The notes: generated by a model from the sequence alone, not told the origin. DNA of 24,347 bases from an uncultured Eubacteriales bacterium (GCA_900553295.1 USCR01000020.1:1-24347); one strand, 5' to 3'. Positions 8,064 to 15,741 are shown, counted from the first letter of the stretch. Program-made: numbers and translations.

Positions 8064-9092
8064 TTAATATAGCTTCAGTCCGTTCAGGGATAGCACCGCC
8101 ACAAAGGACAGAATCCCCGTCACCACCGCGTACATGGAAACAATCTGCGTTTCGCTGTATCCACACAGCTCAAAGTGGTGATGAATGGGGGACATTTTGA
8201 AAATGCGCTTCCCGTGGGTCAGCTTGAAATACGTCACCTGCATCATCACGCTCAGGGAAGACCCCACCATGGTGAACGCAATCAGCAGCAACATCAGCGG
8301 TTGACGCAGCACCATGGCCATGCCCACCGTTGCGCCGCCAATGAACATGGAACCCGTGTCCCCCATGAAAATCCGCGCAGGATAGTGATTGAAGCGCAGA
8401 AAGCCCAGGCAGGAGCCCATCACCGCCATGGCAAAAATCGCCACCGCGTAGTAATTGTTGTTCAGCTCTGCGTTGTTCAGCCCGCTCACCGCGCTGAGGA
8501 AAAACAGCGCCATCACGCCCCAGGCCGCGCTGCCAATGGACGCCACGCTGGACAGCAAGCCATCCAGCCCATCCTGCAAATTGGCGCTGTTGACCATGAA
8601 GATGACCGTCAGGCTCATCAGCGGAATGTACCACACGCCCAGGTCCCATTCCACATTTACGAAGGGGACCAGGATCTTGGAGCCAATCTGCGGATGGAAG
8701 TAGCACCACAGGGTAAAGCCCACCGCGACCACCACTTGCCCGGCAATTTTCTGCCACGGCGTCAAGCCCAGGGAACGCTTCTTGACCACTTTGATAAAGT
8801 CATCCCCAAAGCCAATGAGCATGGACAGCATGGAAACCGCCAGCAGGGCGAGCATAAAGTCCTGCCCGCCGTACCATCCCTTGGGATGCAGCACCAGCGC
8901 GGTGATGAGCGTAACCCCCGCCATCATGATGCCGCCCATGGTGGGTGTACCCTGCTTGCTCTTATGGCTCTTGGGGCCCAGATCATAGATGGTCTGGCCA
9001 AACTTGAGCCGGTGCAGCACGGGAATGACCCGGGGAGACACCACCAGCATGGCCACAAAGGAAAGGAGCAGCGCACAGATCATCCTTTGCAT
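8064..9092 (-). CDS. mraY: Phospho-N-acetylmuramoyl-pentapeptide-transferase MraY
   Basis: A polytopic membrane enzyme that transfers phospho-MurNAc-pentapeptide to undecaprenyl phosphate to make lipid I. The predicted topology is about ten membrane helices. Conserved cytoplasmic motifs are visible in order: DLGPKSHKSKQGTPTMGG near the N-terminus, GFGDDFIKVVKKRSLGLTPWQK with the aspartate pair, NLQDGLDGL, FMGDTGSMFIGG, and the histidine motif MSPIHHHFELCG. The third motif reads Q where NLTDGLDGL is usual. The length of 342 residues is normal. The ATG at 9092 has GGAAGGA nine bases upstream. It sits between murE and murD; murF, which normally lies between murE and mraY, is not present. Confidence 0.96.
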   Translation of the reverse strand: MQRMICALLLSFVAMLVVSPRVIPVLHRLKFGQTIYDLGPKSHKSKQGTPTMGGIMMAGVTLITALVLHPKGWYGGQDFMLALLAVSMLSMLIGFGDDFIKVVKKRSLGLTPWQKIAGQVVVAVGFTLWCYFHPQIGSKILVPFVNVEWDLGVWYIPLMSLTVIFMVNSANLQDGLDGLLSSVASIGSAAWGVMALFFLSAVSGLNNAELNNNYYAVAIFAMAVMGSCLGFLRFNHYPARIFMGDTGSMFIGGATVGMAMVLRQPLMLLLIAFTMVGSSLSVMMQVTYFKLTHGKRIFKMSPIHHHFELCGYSETQIVSMYAVVTGILSFVAVLSLNGLKLY

Positions 9093-9126
9093 GCGTATTC
9101 ATCCTTCCATCCTGTTTTAAAAATTT

Positions 9127-10602
9127 CTACTGGAGTTCACCGCTATCCCGCAGCTCCTGCAGAAGCTCCTGCACCACGACCTTTTCATCAAAGGGCCGCT
9201 TAACGCCCATGATTTCCTGGTAGGTTTCGTGTCCTTTACCGGCCAGTACAATCACGTCGCCTTCCCGGCCGGTACGCAGGGCGTACCGAATGGCCTCCCG
9301 GCGGTTCTCGATGATGATATAGGGTTTACCGGTGGGCTTGATGCCGGATTCAATGGCCGCAAGGATGGCCATGGGGTCTTCCGTGCGGGGATTGTCTGAG
9401 GTCAGGATGCACAGGTCCGCCAGCCTGCCGCCAATTTCACCCATGATGGGACGCTTGCCATGGTCCCGGTCTCCGCCGCAGCCAAACAGCGCAATGACCC
9501 GCCCGCGGGTGAACTCACGCACGGTTTTCAGGATATTCTCCAGGGCATCGGGACTATGGGAATAGTCCAGAATCACCTTATAGGGTGTGCCAGTGGGCAG
9601 CATTTCAATACGCCCAGGCACCGATTCCACCCGCTCCAGCCCCGCACGAATGTCCTCCGCAGGGATGTCCAGAATCATGGCCATGGATGCGGCCGCAATG
9701 GCGTTGTACACGTTGAACATGCCCGTCAGGCGCAGGTTTACAGGGATGTTATGCATACCTGCCAGCTGCATGTTGAAGCTCACGCCGTTCTCCGTAATTT
9801 CAATGTCCCGGGCGTATAGATCCGCATTGGCGCATATGCCGTAGGTCATGGCCGGTATTTCCAAGCCTTCCAGCATACGTGCGGTAGTTTCCTCGTCGGC
9901 GTTGAAGGTGGCGTTTCGAACCATGCCGCTGTGGAAGAATTTCCGCTTGGTCTCGAAATAATTCTCCATGGTATGGAAATAATCCAGGTGGTCCTGGCTA
10001 AGGTTGGTATAGCAGCCCACCTCAAAGGACACACCGTCCAAGCGCAGCATATCAATGGCGTGGGCCGAAACCTCCATGCTGACAATTTCGACGCCTTCGT
10101 CCACCATCATGCGGAACGTTTTCTGCAGCTCAATGGGGTCCGGGGTGGTCAGCTCGCTTTTCAGCCTCCGGTCACCGATCATGTTCCCCGTGGTGCCAAT
10201 CAGCCCGCATGTATGCCCGGCCGTTTCACAAATGGATTTGAGCAGGTAGCTGGTGGTGGTTTTACCCTTGGTTCCGGTAATGCCGGCCAGGCGCAGGTGA
10301 TCGGCCGGATGGCCGTAGAACGCAGCCGCTATGCGGCTTACGGCGCCCCGCCCGTTGCTCACCCGCACCTGCGGCACGGGCAGCTGTGGCAGATACCGCT
10401 CCACAACCAGCGCCGCCGCGCCGTTGTCCACCGCCTCGGGCGCAAAGTCGTGTGCGTCAAAGCGCGTTCCCGCAATGCAGAAGAAAAGTCCGTGGTCGGT
10501 CTTTTCCCGGCTGTTGCAGCTCACCGCGCCGATGTCTATGTCCATATCCCCCTGGGTATCCAGTAAATAGGGCATGTCTTTGATAAGTTCGCTTAACTTC
10601 AT
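9127..10602 (-). CDS. murE: UDP-N-acetylmuramoyl-L-alanyl-D-glutamate--2,6-diaminopimelate ligase MurE
   Basis: A cytoplasmic ATP-dependent ligase adding the third stem-peptide residue. The ATP loop is GTKGKTTT at 110-117, the carbamylated-lysine region YFETKRKFF at about 215-223, and the substrate motif DNPRTEDP at 403-410. DNPR is the signature of enzymes that add meso-diaminopimelate (the lysine enzymes differ at the arginine), so the wall is inferred to be meso-DAP type. The length is 491 residues, normal. The start is the ATG at 10602, seven bases after GAGGAG; another in-frame ATG at 10608 is too close to that site, and longer versions run into the preceding PBP gene. The start lies 11 bases after the PBP stop, suggesting coupled translation. 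Confidence 0.96.
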   Translation of the reverse strand: MKLSELIKDMPYLLDTQGDMDIDIGAVSCNSREKTDHGLFFCIAGTRFDAHDFAPEAVDNGAAALVVERYLPQLPVPQVRVSNGRGAVSRIAAAFYGHPADHLRLAGITGTKGKTTTSYLLKSICETAGHTCGLIGTTGNMIGDRRLKSELTTPDPIELQKTFRMMVDEGVEIVSMEVSAHAIDMLRLDGVSFEVGCYTNLSQDHLDYFHTMENYFETKRKFFHSGMVRNATFNADEETTARMLEGLEIPAMTYGICANADLYARDIEITENGVSFNMQLAGMHNIPVNLRLTGMFNVYNAIAAASMAMILDIPAEDIRAGLERVESVPGRIEMLPTGTPYKVILDYSHSPDALENILKTVREFTRGRVIALFGCGGDRDHGKRPIMGEIGGRLADLCILTSDNPRTEDPMAILAAIESGIKPTGKPYIIIENRREAIRYALRTGREGDVIVLAGKGHETYQEIMGVKRPFDEKVVVQELLQELRDSGELQ

Positions 10603-10613
10603 AGGCATTCTCC

Positions 10614-12743
10614 TCACGCATCTGGCCCGGCAAGAGGATCCATGATCACCTCCACCGTGGCGCCAGGGGCTACATATTCTCCCGCGGCAGGCGTCTGCCC
10701 AACGCAGATGCCTGTCCCCGTCAATGTTATTTCCAAGCCGCGCAGGCGGCCCATGCGGACCGCATCCACATCCCCCAAGCCGGTAAAGTCCGGTACGCAA
10801 ACCAATTCCTGCGGGCTAACTTCCTCCGTTTCCGCGGTGTAGGCCATCACATGGCCGCCCATCACCAGCGACGCGCCGGCCGGAGGCAGCTGGGAGAGTA
10901 CGGTATCCGCAACGTCGTCGCAGATCATTTCCAACCCTTCCTGCGCTAGTGTACGCCTTGCAGCCGAAATCGTCAAGCCCGTGATGTCAGGAACCGTAAC
11001 TTCGGCATAGCTCACATCAGGATCGGAAGGCGGTACGTTTAAATAACTCAGGGCAGAAGCCAGAATTTCCCCCGCAAAGGGCGCCGCCGTGGTGCTGCCA
11101 TAATCCACGGGGACCTGTGCCTCCTTCACAACCACCATCACCGAGATCTGCGGGTCCTCCACCGGCGCAAAGCCATAGAAGGAGCCGATATGCACATCCC
11201 GGGCGATTTTCCCGTCCTTGTACACCTGCGCGGTGCCAGTCTTGCCGCCAATGCGGTATCCGGGCACGGCCGCATTTTTGCCGCCTCCCTGCGTCACTAC
11301 CAGCTCCAGCAGTTCCCGCATGGTATCGCTGGTTTCGGTGCTGATGGGGGTGGAACGCACGGTGGGGTTGGTTCGCTGAAGCACCTCACCGTCGGCGGAT
11401 TGAATTTCCGCCACCAGGTAGGGTTTCATCACTTTGCCGCCATTGATGCAGGCATTGGCCGCCATCATCAGCTGCAGCGGAGTCACCGCCACGCTTTGCC
11501 CGAAGCCGATGCGCGCCAAATCCACATTTTTCACATACCGGGAGCCAATCAGCAGCCCCGCGCTCTCCCCGGGCAAATCGATTCCGGTGGTTTTTCCCAG
11601 CCCAAAGGCCGTAAGATAGCGGTAAAACGTGTCCGTACCCATGCGCAGGGCCAGCTCCACAAAAACCGGGTTACAGGAGTTTTGCAGCCCTTCCGCCATG
11701 GTTTCCGCGCCATGGGGCTGTCCCCAGCAGCGGATGGTATCCCCATCCACAGTAATCTTCGCCGAACAGTAGAAGGAATCCTCCGGCGTGGTCGCGCCGC
11801 TGTCCAGGGCGGCACTGGCCGTAAGTATTTTGAAGGTGGAGCCGGGCTCATACACATCGGAGATGGCCGTGATGCGCATGAGATCCGTCAGGGTCTCCAC
11901 ATCGTCCCTGGGCGGTTCATTGGGATCATAGTCCGGGCGCATGCACATGGCCAGAATCGCCCCTGTCTTAACGTCGCTAATCAGGCAGAGCGCGCTCTCC
12001 GCCTGGTTGACCTCCATGCATTCCCGCATGACCTTTTCGCAGATCTGCTGGAGAGTGGCGTCAATGGTGAGCTTCAGGGTAGCGCCTGGGCTGGAAGCGG
12101 TATAGTAGCTTTCGCTGCCGGCCAGGGTGCGGTTTCGGGCGTCCACCTGATGCAGATAGGAGCCTGCCACGCCGGCCAGCACCGCGTCATAACGGGATTC
12201 CAGCCCCGACTGTCCTACGCTGTCCACGTTGGTTAACCCCAGCACCTGGCTCAGCATCTCACCGTAGGGATACCAGCGGCTGGCGTCCTCCTCAAAGATC
12301 AGGGCGCTGAGACCTGTCGCTTCGGGCGCCTCATTTTTGAGCGTGCGCAACTGATCCACCGTTTCCCGTGGAACCTGCCGTTTCAGGATAATCTGTCCCT
12401 TTGTCTTATCCCGCAGCTTTTTCAGCGCTGTTTCCCGGTCCAGGGAAAGTACGGGCGCAATGGTATCCAGAAAAAGTTCCTCATCGGAAACAGCACGCGG
12501 ATCGGCACAGACACTGTACGCCGTGGCGCTCACCACCAGTACATTGCCGTTCCGATCCACGATTTTGCCCCGCCTGGCAGTGACGGTGCCTGCTTTGGTC
12601 CATTGGTTGACGCCCCGCTGCGTCAGTTCTTCCGATTGTACGGTTGTCAGCCGTCCCACCCGTAGGAGTACCAGTCCAAACAGGACCAGCAGCACCAGGG
12701 TGAGCAGCATCATTCTTTTGCGAACAAGAAGTTCCGGGTGCAT
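10614..12743 (-). CDS. ftsI: Class B penicillin-binding protein with two PASTA domains (SpoVD/PBP2B/FtsI-like)
   Basis: A membrane-anchored D,D-transpeptidase that cross-links septal or spore-cortex peptidoglycan as partner of FtsW or SpoVE. Residues 11-29 form the single membrane anchor; the dimerisation domain follows (GKIVDRNGNVLV). The transpeptidase motifs are STFK at 302-305 (catalytic Ser302), SCN at 356-358 and KTGT at 501-504. Two PASTA domains occupy about 581-637 (VPDITGLTISAARRTL) and 647-703 (VPDFTGLGDVDAVRMG). The length is 709 residues, long for FtsI but usual for the PASTA-bearing Firmicutes type. I chose the ATG at 12743, seven bases after GGAGG; an ATG 33 bases further upstream lacks a good site. 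Whether its main role is division or sporulation cannot be decided here; it is the only PBP in this cluster. Confidence 0.95.
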   Translation of the reverse strand: MHPELLVRKRMMLLTLVLLVLFGLVLLRVGRLTTVQSEELTQRGVNQWTKAGTVTARRGKIVDRNGNVLVVSATAYSVCADPRAVSDEELFLDTIAPVLSLDRETALKKLRDKTKGQIILKRQVPRETVDQLRTLKNEAPEATGLSALIFEEDASRWYPYGEMLSQVLGLTNVDSVGQSGLESRYDAVLAGVAGSYLHQVDARNRTLAGSESYYTASSPGATLKLTIDATLQQICEKVMRECMEVNQAESALCLISDVKTGAILAMCMRPDYDPNEPPRDDVETLTDLMRITAISDVYEPGSTFKILTASAALDSGATTPEDSFYCSAKITVDGDTIRCWGQPHGAETMAEGLQNSCNPVFVELALRMGTDTFYRYLTAFGLGKTTGIDLPGESAGLLIGSRYVKNVDLARIGFGQSVAVTPLQLMMAANACINGGKVMKPYLVAEIQSADGEVLQRTNPTVRSTPISTETSDTMRELLELVVTQGGGKNAAVPGYRIGGKTGTAQVYKDGKIARDVHIGSFYGFAPVEDPQISVMVVVKEAQVPVDYGSTTAAPFAGEILASALSYLNVPPSDPDVSYAEVTVPDITGLTISAARRTLAQEGLEMICDDVADTVLSQLPPAGASLVMGGHVMAYTAETEEVSPQELVCVPDFTGLGDVDAVRMGRLRGLEITLTGTGICVGQTPAAGEYVAPGATVEVIMDPLAGPDA

Positions 12744-12759
12744 GCCCGCTCCTCCCTCT

Positions 12760-12773
12760 CCCCCGATTGGGGG
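12760..12773 (-). other. GC hairpin just upstream of the PBP ribosome binding site
   Basis: CCCCC and GGGGG pair around a four-base loop, ending about ten bases before the GGAGG of the PBP gene and lying in the short gap after ftsL. It could influence translation of the PBP or mRNA stability; this is inference from structure alone. Confidence 0.3.
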
Positions 12774-12794
12774 CATCGCAAAATGATACCGTTG

Positions 12795-13415
12795 TCACAG
12801 TCCCAATAGCGTTGCGAAAAACTCGCTATGCGCGGGCTCTACCTCCATCTCGTCCCGCAGGAGCGCAGCGCTGTCCCGTGTTTCCGGCGCCATTAGGTAA
12901 ATCACGTCCACGCCGTTGGCGCTGATCATGCCCAGCTTTGCCGCCTCATAGCCCACATTCACCTCACTGGTCAGGCTGGCCAGGCTGCCCTCCAGTTCCG
13001 TGTTTTCCCGCTGCGTCTGCTCGATCCTGGCCTGAAGGTTGTTCACCGATTTGGAAACCTCCGTCATGTCGCTCAGGCGAATCAGGAACATAACCCCCAG
13101 CAAAAAGCAGAATACAGCCACCGTGGCCACACCGGCATTGCGACGCATTCCCGTGGAGCTGATGACCGGAATGGGCGCGGTGATGTTTTCGCTGCCAATG
13201 GGCGCAGTAAACTGGCGCCTGCGCTGGCTCCGAGGGTGTCTGCCCATGCCCAGGCCTTCGTACGCCACGGAAGTGTCCCGGTCCAGCGTCGCGTCGGTCA
13301 GATATACGCTGGGCGCAACGCTCATGCGCTCCTGACCAATGGCGGTGGTGGCAACCCGGCCCCACTCTCCCTTGAAGCGTGCTTTTCTTTTGAAGGTCCG
13401 TACAAAGGGCAGCAT
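12795..13415 (-). CDS. ftsL: FtsL-like septum protein with long cytoplasmic N-terminus
   Basis: A small bitopic divisome protein whose extracytoplasmic coiled coil pairs with DivIC/FtsB and FtsQ and helps activate FtsW-PBP. About 93 basic, poorly ordered residues precede one membrane segment at 94-113 (GVATVAVFCFLLGVMFLIRL). A coiled coil follows, MTEVSKSVNNLQARIEQTQREN and onward, and then YEAAKLGMI, which resembles the conserved end of the FtsL/DivIC helix. The length of 206 residues is longer than typical FtsL (about 100-120) because of the N-terminal region. The ATG at 13415 has AGGAG eight bases upstream. Its position between mraZ and the PBP gene, where rsmH then ftsL normally lie, supports the call. 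Sequence similarity in this family is always low, so the name rests on topology and context. Confidence 0.82.
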   Translation of the reverse strand: MLPFVRTFKRKARFKGEWGRVATTAIGQERMSVAPSVYLTDATLDRDTSVAYEGLGMGRHPRSQRRRQFTAPIGSENITAPIPVISSTGMRRNAGVATVAVFCFLLGVMFLIRLSDMTEVSKSVNNLQARIEQTQRENTELEGSLASLTSEVNVGYEAAKLGMISANGVDVIYLMAPETRDSAALLRDEMEVEPAHSEFFATLLGL

Positions 13416-13548
13416 AACATATTCTCCTTTCCTGCTTTCAAGAACCTTTCCCATGGATCGCCATGGATCCGGGATCGAAAGACGACTGCCGGCGTCTTTC
13501 TCTCTTTTTGCATTGTCTTTACACCGGCATTCCGCGCAATCCCCTGTT
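13416..13548. repeat. mraZ-ftsL gap with hairpin and tandem repeat (site where rsmH is expected)
   Basis: This 130-base gap has no coding frame I can support. It contains a perfect 8-bp inverted repeat with an 8-base loop at 13477-13500 (GAAAGACG and CGTCTTTC) and a tandem 10-base repeat at 13451-13470 (CCATGGATCG, then CCATGGATCC), which can also fold on itself. No promoter is convincing. The 16S rRNA methyltransferase gene rsmH normally occupies this place. Confidence 0.5.
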
Positions 13549-14091
13549 TCAGGGAATGGACAGCCTGCCAATGACATCCAGAATATCCGGCAGATTCTCC
13601 AGGAATGCCTGGGTCTTTGCCTCCGCCGCCATGCGGCCCACAATGCGAACGTGGTCCTGGGCGCCTGCGATTTCCACGTCCTTTTCGTCCTTGAGGATCA
13701 GCGTGCGAATTTTCGTGGGCAGCAATACCCGCCCCTGGGCATCGCACTCCTGATCCCGATAGCTCAGCGCGTCGAACTGCTCCGTGTACAGGTTCAGCTC
13801 CCGGTGCATGCGGCCCAGCTTTGCATAGCCGTCGCGTATCTGCGCCCATACCAGGTTGGGATACAGGGCAATGGCCTTAAAGTCGAAGGTGGGGCCAATA
13901 TAAAACGTATCCCCCAGCGCCTTGCGATAGCATACCGGCACAATGATGCGCCCTTTGGCGTCCAGGCTGTGTTGATAGGAACTGATGAAGGTATCGGCAT
14001 AGCGTTTGAGCAGCTCATCCGCTTCCGTTGAAGGAGACGCGGCAGCAACCGCTTCTTCCTTTTCTTCCGGGGGGAGCTTCTCATCCGCCAT
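13549..14091 (-). CDS. mraZ: Transcriptional regulator MraZ
   Basis: MraZ is a DNA-binding protein of the SpoVT/AbrB-like superfamily that forms rings and represses its own dcw operon by binding repeated TGGG-type boxes. Both halves of the tandem fold are visible: HSLDAKGRIIVP at 41-52 and CDAQGRVLLPTKIRTL at about 116-131. At 180 residues it is longer than the usual 140-150; the extra is an acidic, Ala- and Glu-rich N-terminus of about 35 residues before YQHSLDAKGR. The ATG at 14091 follows AAAGGTGG with suitable spacing, and no Met lies closer to the core, so the extension seems real. It is first in the cluster and has a well-formed promoter with candidate operator boxes directly upstream. 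Confidence 0.95.
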   Translation of the reverse strand: MADEKLPPEEKEEAVAAASPSTEADELLKRYADTFISSYQHSLDAKGRIIVPVCYRKALGDTFYIGPTFDFKAIALYPNLVWAQIRDGYAKLGRMHRELNLYTEQFDALSYRDQECDAQGRVLLPTKIRTLILKDEKDVEIAGAQDHVRIVGRMAAEAKTQAFLENLPDILDVIGRLSIP

Positions 14092-14096
14092 TTATG

Positions 14097-14159
14097 CCAC
14101 CACCTTTCTCCCCTGAAACCCACTTTTTGAAACCTTGCCACCATTTTATCCCACTTTTT
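14097..14159 (-). promoter_or_regulatory. Candidate MraZ operator boxes
   Basis: In minus orientation AAAAAGTGGG occurs twice exactly (14159-14150 and 14128-14119, 31 bases apart, about three helical turns). An imperfect copy AAAATGGTGG lies between them (14147-14138) and GGTGGTGG (14104-14097) lies at the ribosome binding site. MraZ of other bacteria binds repeated TGGG-type boxes. The first box is inside the promoter spacer and the second just after the expected transcription start, a layout suited to repression. Confidence 0.6.
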
Positions 14160-14171
14160 TGAGAATTGCAA
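14143..14171 (-). promoter_or_regulatory. Housekeeping-type promoter for mraZ and the dcw cluster
   Basis: Minus-strand -35 TTGCAA (14171-14166) and -10 TAAAAT (14148-14143) are separated by exactly 17 bases, a good match to the main vegetative sigma factor consensus. Transcription would start near 14136, giving a leader of about 45 nt before the mraZ ATG. Confidence 0.7.
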
Positions 14172-14407
14172 GTCTTTCCCCTGTGCCTTTTCTGTCTTGG
14201 CCGCCTTGTATCGTTTTTATTTTTGAACCAGAATTGTAATGCTTTCTTCCCATCTTAACAGATTCTTCATGTAATGTTCGTCATCATTCACTATATATTG
14301 TGGTTTCATCTATGCATGGCACAATTTTAAGTAACAATTTTTCCCATTTATCGTGCTTTTCCCGCAAGCCCCTGGGGCCAGCTTAATAAAGATATAAAAT
14401 TTGCTTG
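14172..14407. other. AT-rich gene-free region upstream of the mraZ promoter
   Basis: With its flanks, this belongs to a gene-free stretch of about 400 bases (14092-14490) between mraZ and the metallophosphoesterase gene. It is clearly richer in A and T than the neighbouring genes, which may favour the mraZ promoter. Weak second promoter candidates exist (for example TACAAT in minus orientation near 14236) but no convincing -35 goes with them. I see no open reading frame with a ribosome binding site and no RNA gene. Confidence 0.5.
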
Positions 14408-14459
14408 AAAAAAGCGGCGGCGGGCAGCTCTTCTTTCCAGAAAAAGCTGTCCGCCGCCG
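14408..14459 (-). terminator. Intrinsic terminator after the metallophosphoesterase gene
   Basis: In minus orientation GGCGGCGG-A-CAGCT pairs with AGCTG-C-CCGCCGCC (one mismatch) around a 15-base loop, followed by GC and six T. It lies about 30 bases after the stop codon at 14491 and ends the zinc-ribbon/phosphoesterase unit, separating it from the dcw cluster. Confidence 0.9.
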
Positions 14460-14490
14460 TTGGGTTGCGACAATGAGGCTATGCTATTTT

Positions 14491-15189
14491 TCATAGGGAA
14501 AGCTCCGTCAGGCGGAACCCTAAGGCATCGCAGGAAACAAGCCGGTAACGCACCCCACCATGCTCACCCTGAAATGCCCAGCGGATGCCCGGCCCATGCA
14601 GGTGCCCGTACACAGTGAGCGTAACATTGTAGCGCTGCGCCAGCTCCGTAAAGCCCGTATCCAGCGTTTGCTGTGTCAAGGGCGGATAATGCAGCATGAG
14701 CACCAGCGGCTTGTCCCCCCGCAGCTTCTGCCCGCAGGCCAGGGACATGTCCAGCCGCAACAGCTCCCGGCGATAGATTTTCTCGTCCTCGGGAGATAGC
14801 GGTGCTTCCGGTGTCGGAAAGGTCCAGCCTCTGCTGCCGCATACCACGCAGTCATCCAGCATCAGCGCATCATTTTGCAAAGCAAACATTCCCTGGGGCA
14901 GTGCTTCCCGCACCTGGGTAATTCCTGACCACCAGTAGTCATGGTTTCCCCGGAGGATTACCTTGCGTCCCGGCAGGGCGCCAATGGCTTCCAGATCCGG
15001 CCGAGCCGCGGCCAACTGCATGGCCCAGGAAATGTCCCCCGGGATCAGCACAGTATCATCTGCCTTTACCCTGGTGCGCCAGTCCTGGCTGATGCGGGAA
15101 AAATGATCTTCCCAGTGGTCACCGAAGATATCCATGGGCTTCTCCTGCCCACCCGGCAGATGCAAATCCCCGATGGCATACAGCCCCAT
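14491..15189 (-). CDS. Calcineurin-like metallophosphoesterase
   Basis: A predicted cytoplasmic di-metal phosphoesterase; the substrate is not known. The metal-binding motifs of the calcineurin-like family appear in order: GDLHL near the N-terminus (Asp and His), GDISW (Asp), GNHDYWW (Asn, His, Asp), MLHYPPL (His) and GHLHG (two His). The length of 232 residues fits the single-domain bacterial group, and there is no signal peptide or membrane segment. The ATG at 15189 follows GAGGTG. It starts about 50 bases after the zinc-ribbon gene and ends at a strong terminator, so the two likely form one transcript. A nucleotide or phosphoprotein substrate is possible but cannot be told from sequence. 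Confidence 0.9.
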   Translation of the reverse strand: MGLYAIGDLHLPGGQEKPMDIFGDHWEDHFSRISQDWRTRVKADDTVLIPGDISWAMQLAAARPDLEAIGALPGRKVILRGNHDYWWSGITQVREALPQGMFALQNDALMLDDCVVCGSRGWTFPTPEAPLSPEDEKIYRRELLRLDMSLACGQKLRGDKPLVLMLHYPPLTQQTLDTGFTELAQRYNVTLTVYGHLHGPGIRWAFQGEHGGVRYRLVSCDALGFRLTELSL

Positions 15190-15237
15190 GCTTCACCTCT
15201 TCTTTCCGTACATCATGCAGACAAAGCTCCGCACGCA

Positions 15238-15651
15238 TTACAGATCGTCGTCGTCCTCATCGCCGTCCTCTTCATTTTCCTCATCCTCTCGCACACTCTC
15301 CAGGCTTAGCTCGCTCTCGATTTCGCCAAATTCCTGGGAAGGGATATCCTCGTCAATTTCCGGGATAATCTCGTCCATGGTGCTCACAGGATCAATGGAA
15401 ACCAGGGAGGAGGCCTCCACGGCTTCTTCCGGTTCATTCTCGTCGCGGTTCGTGTTGCCGCCGCTCATTTCCTTCAGGCAGAACAGGCACACGTCCCGCC
15501 CGGGCAGCGCGGGCGCCTCGTTGCACACGCTGCACAGTTCCACCTCATCCTTGGGCGATTCGCCTTTCATCTCCCGTAGGCAAACCTTGCAGTACTTTTC
15601 GTTTTCCGTAATGTAATTCAGCTCACAGCGCGGACATTTCACCAGTTTCAT
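15238..15651 (-). CDS. Small protein with two tandem zinc ribbons and an acidic tail, function unknown
   Basis: I do not recognise a named family. Eight cysteines form two equal units, C6-x2-C9-x11-C21-x2-C24 and C40-x2-C43-x11-C55-x2-C58, and each ends in a similar helix (CKVCLREMKG and CLFCLKEMSG), so residues 6-30 and 40-64 look like a tandem duplication. Each unit should bind one zinc. Residues 68-137 are strongly acidic and probably disordered, ending EDGDEDDDDL. Such a layout suggests binding to nucleic acid or to a basic partner, but this is inference. The ATG at 15651 follows AGGAGG, so translation is well supported. It lies upstream of the metallophosphoesterase and is divergent from the CAP-domain gene. 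Confidence 0.8.
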   Translation of the reverse strand: MKLVKCPRCELNYITENEKYCKVCLREMKGESPKDEVELCSVCNEAPALPGRDVCLFCLKEMSGGNTNRDENEPEEAVEASSLVSIDPVSTMDEIIPEIDEDIPSQEFGEIESELSLESVREDEENEEDGDEDDDDL

Positions 15652-15741
15652 GGAGATCCTCCTCTATTCTTTTACCGGGGCGTTTCCCGTTTCTACTTCG
15701 CGCCTGGAAGCGATTCCCTTGGTAATCTTCGACCAGGTTGG

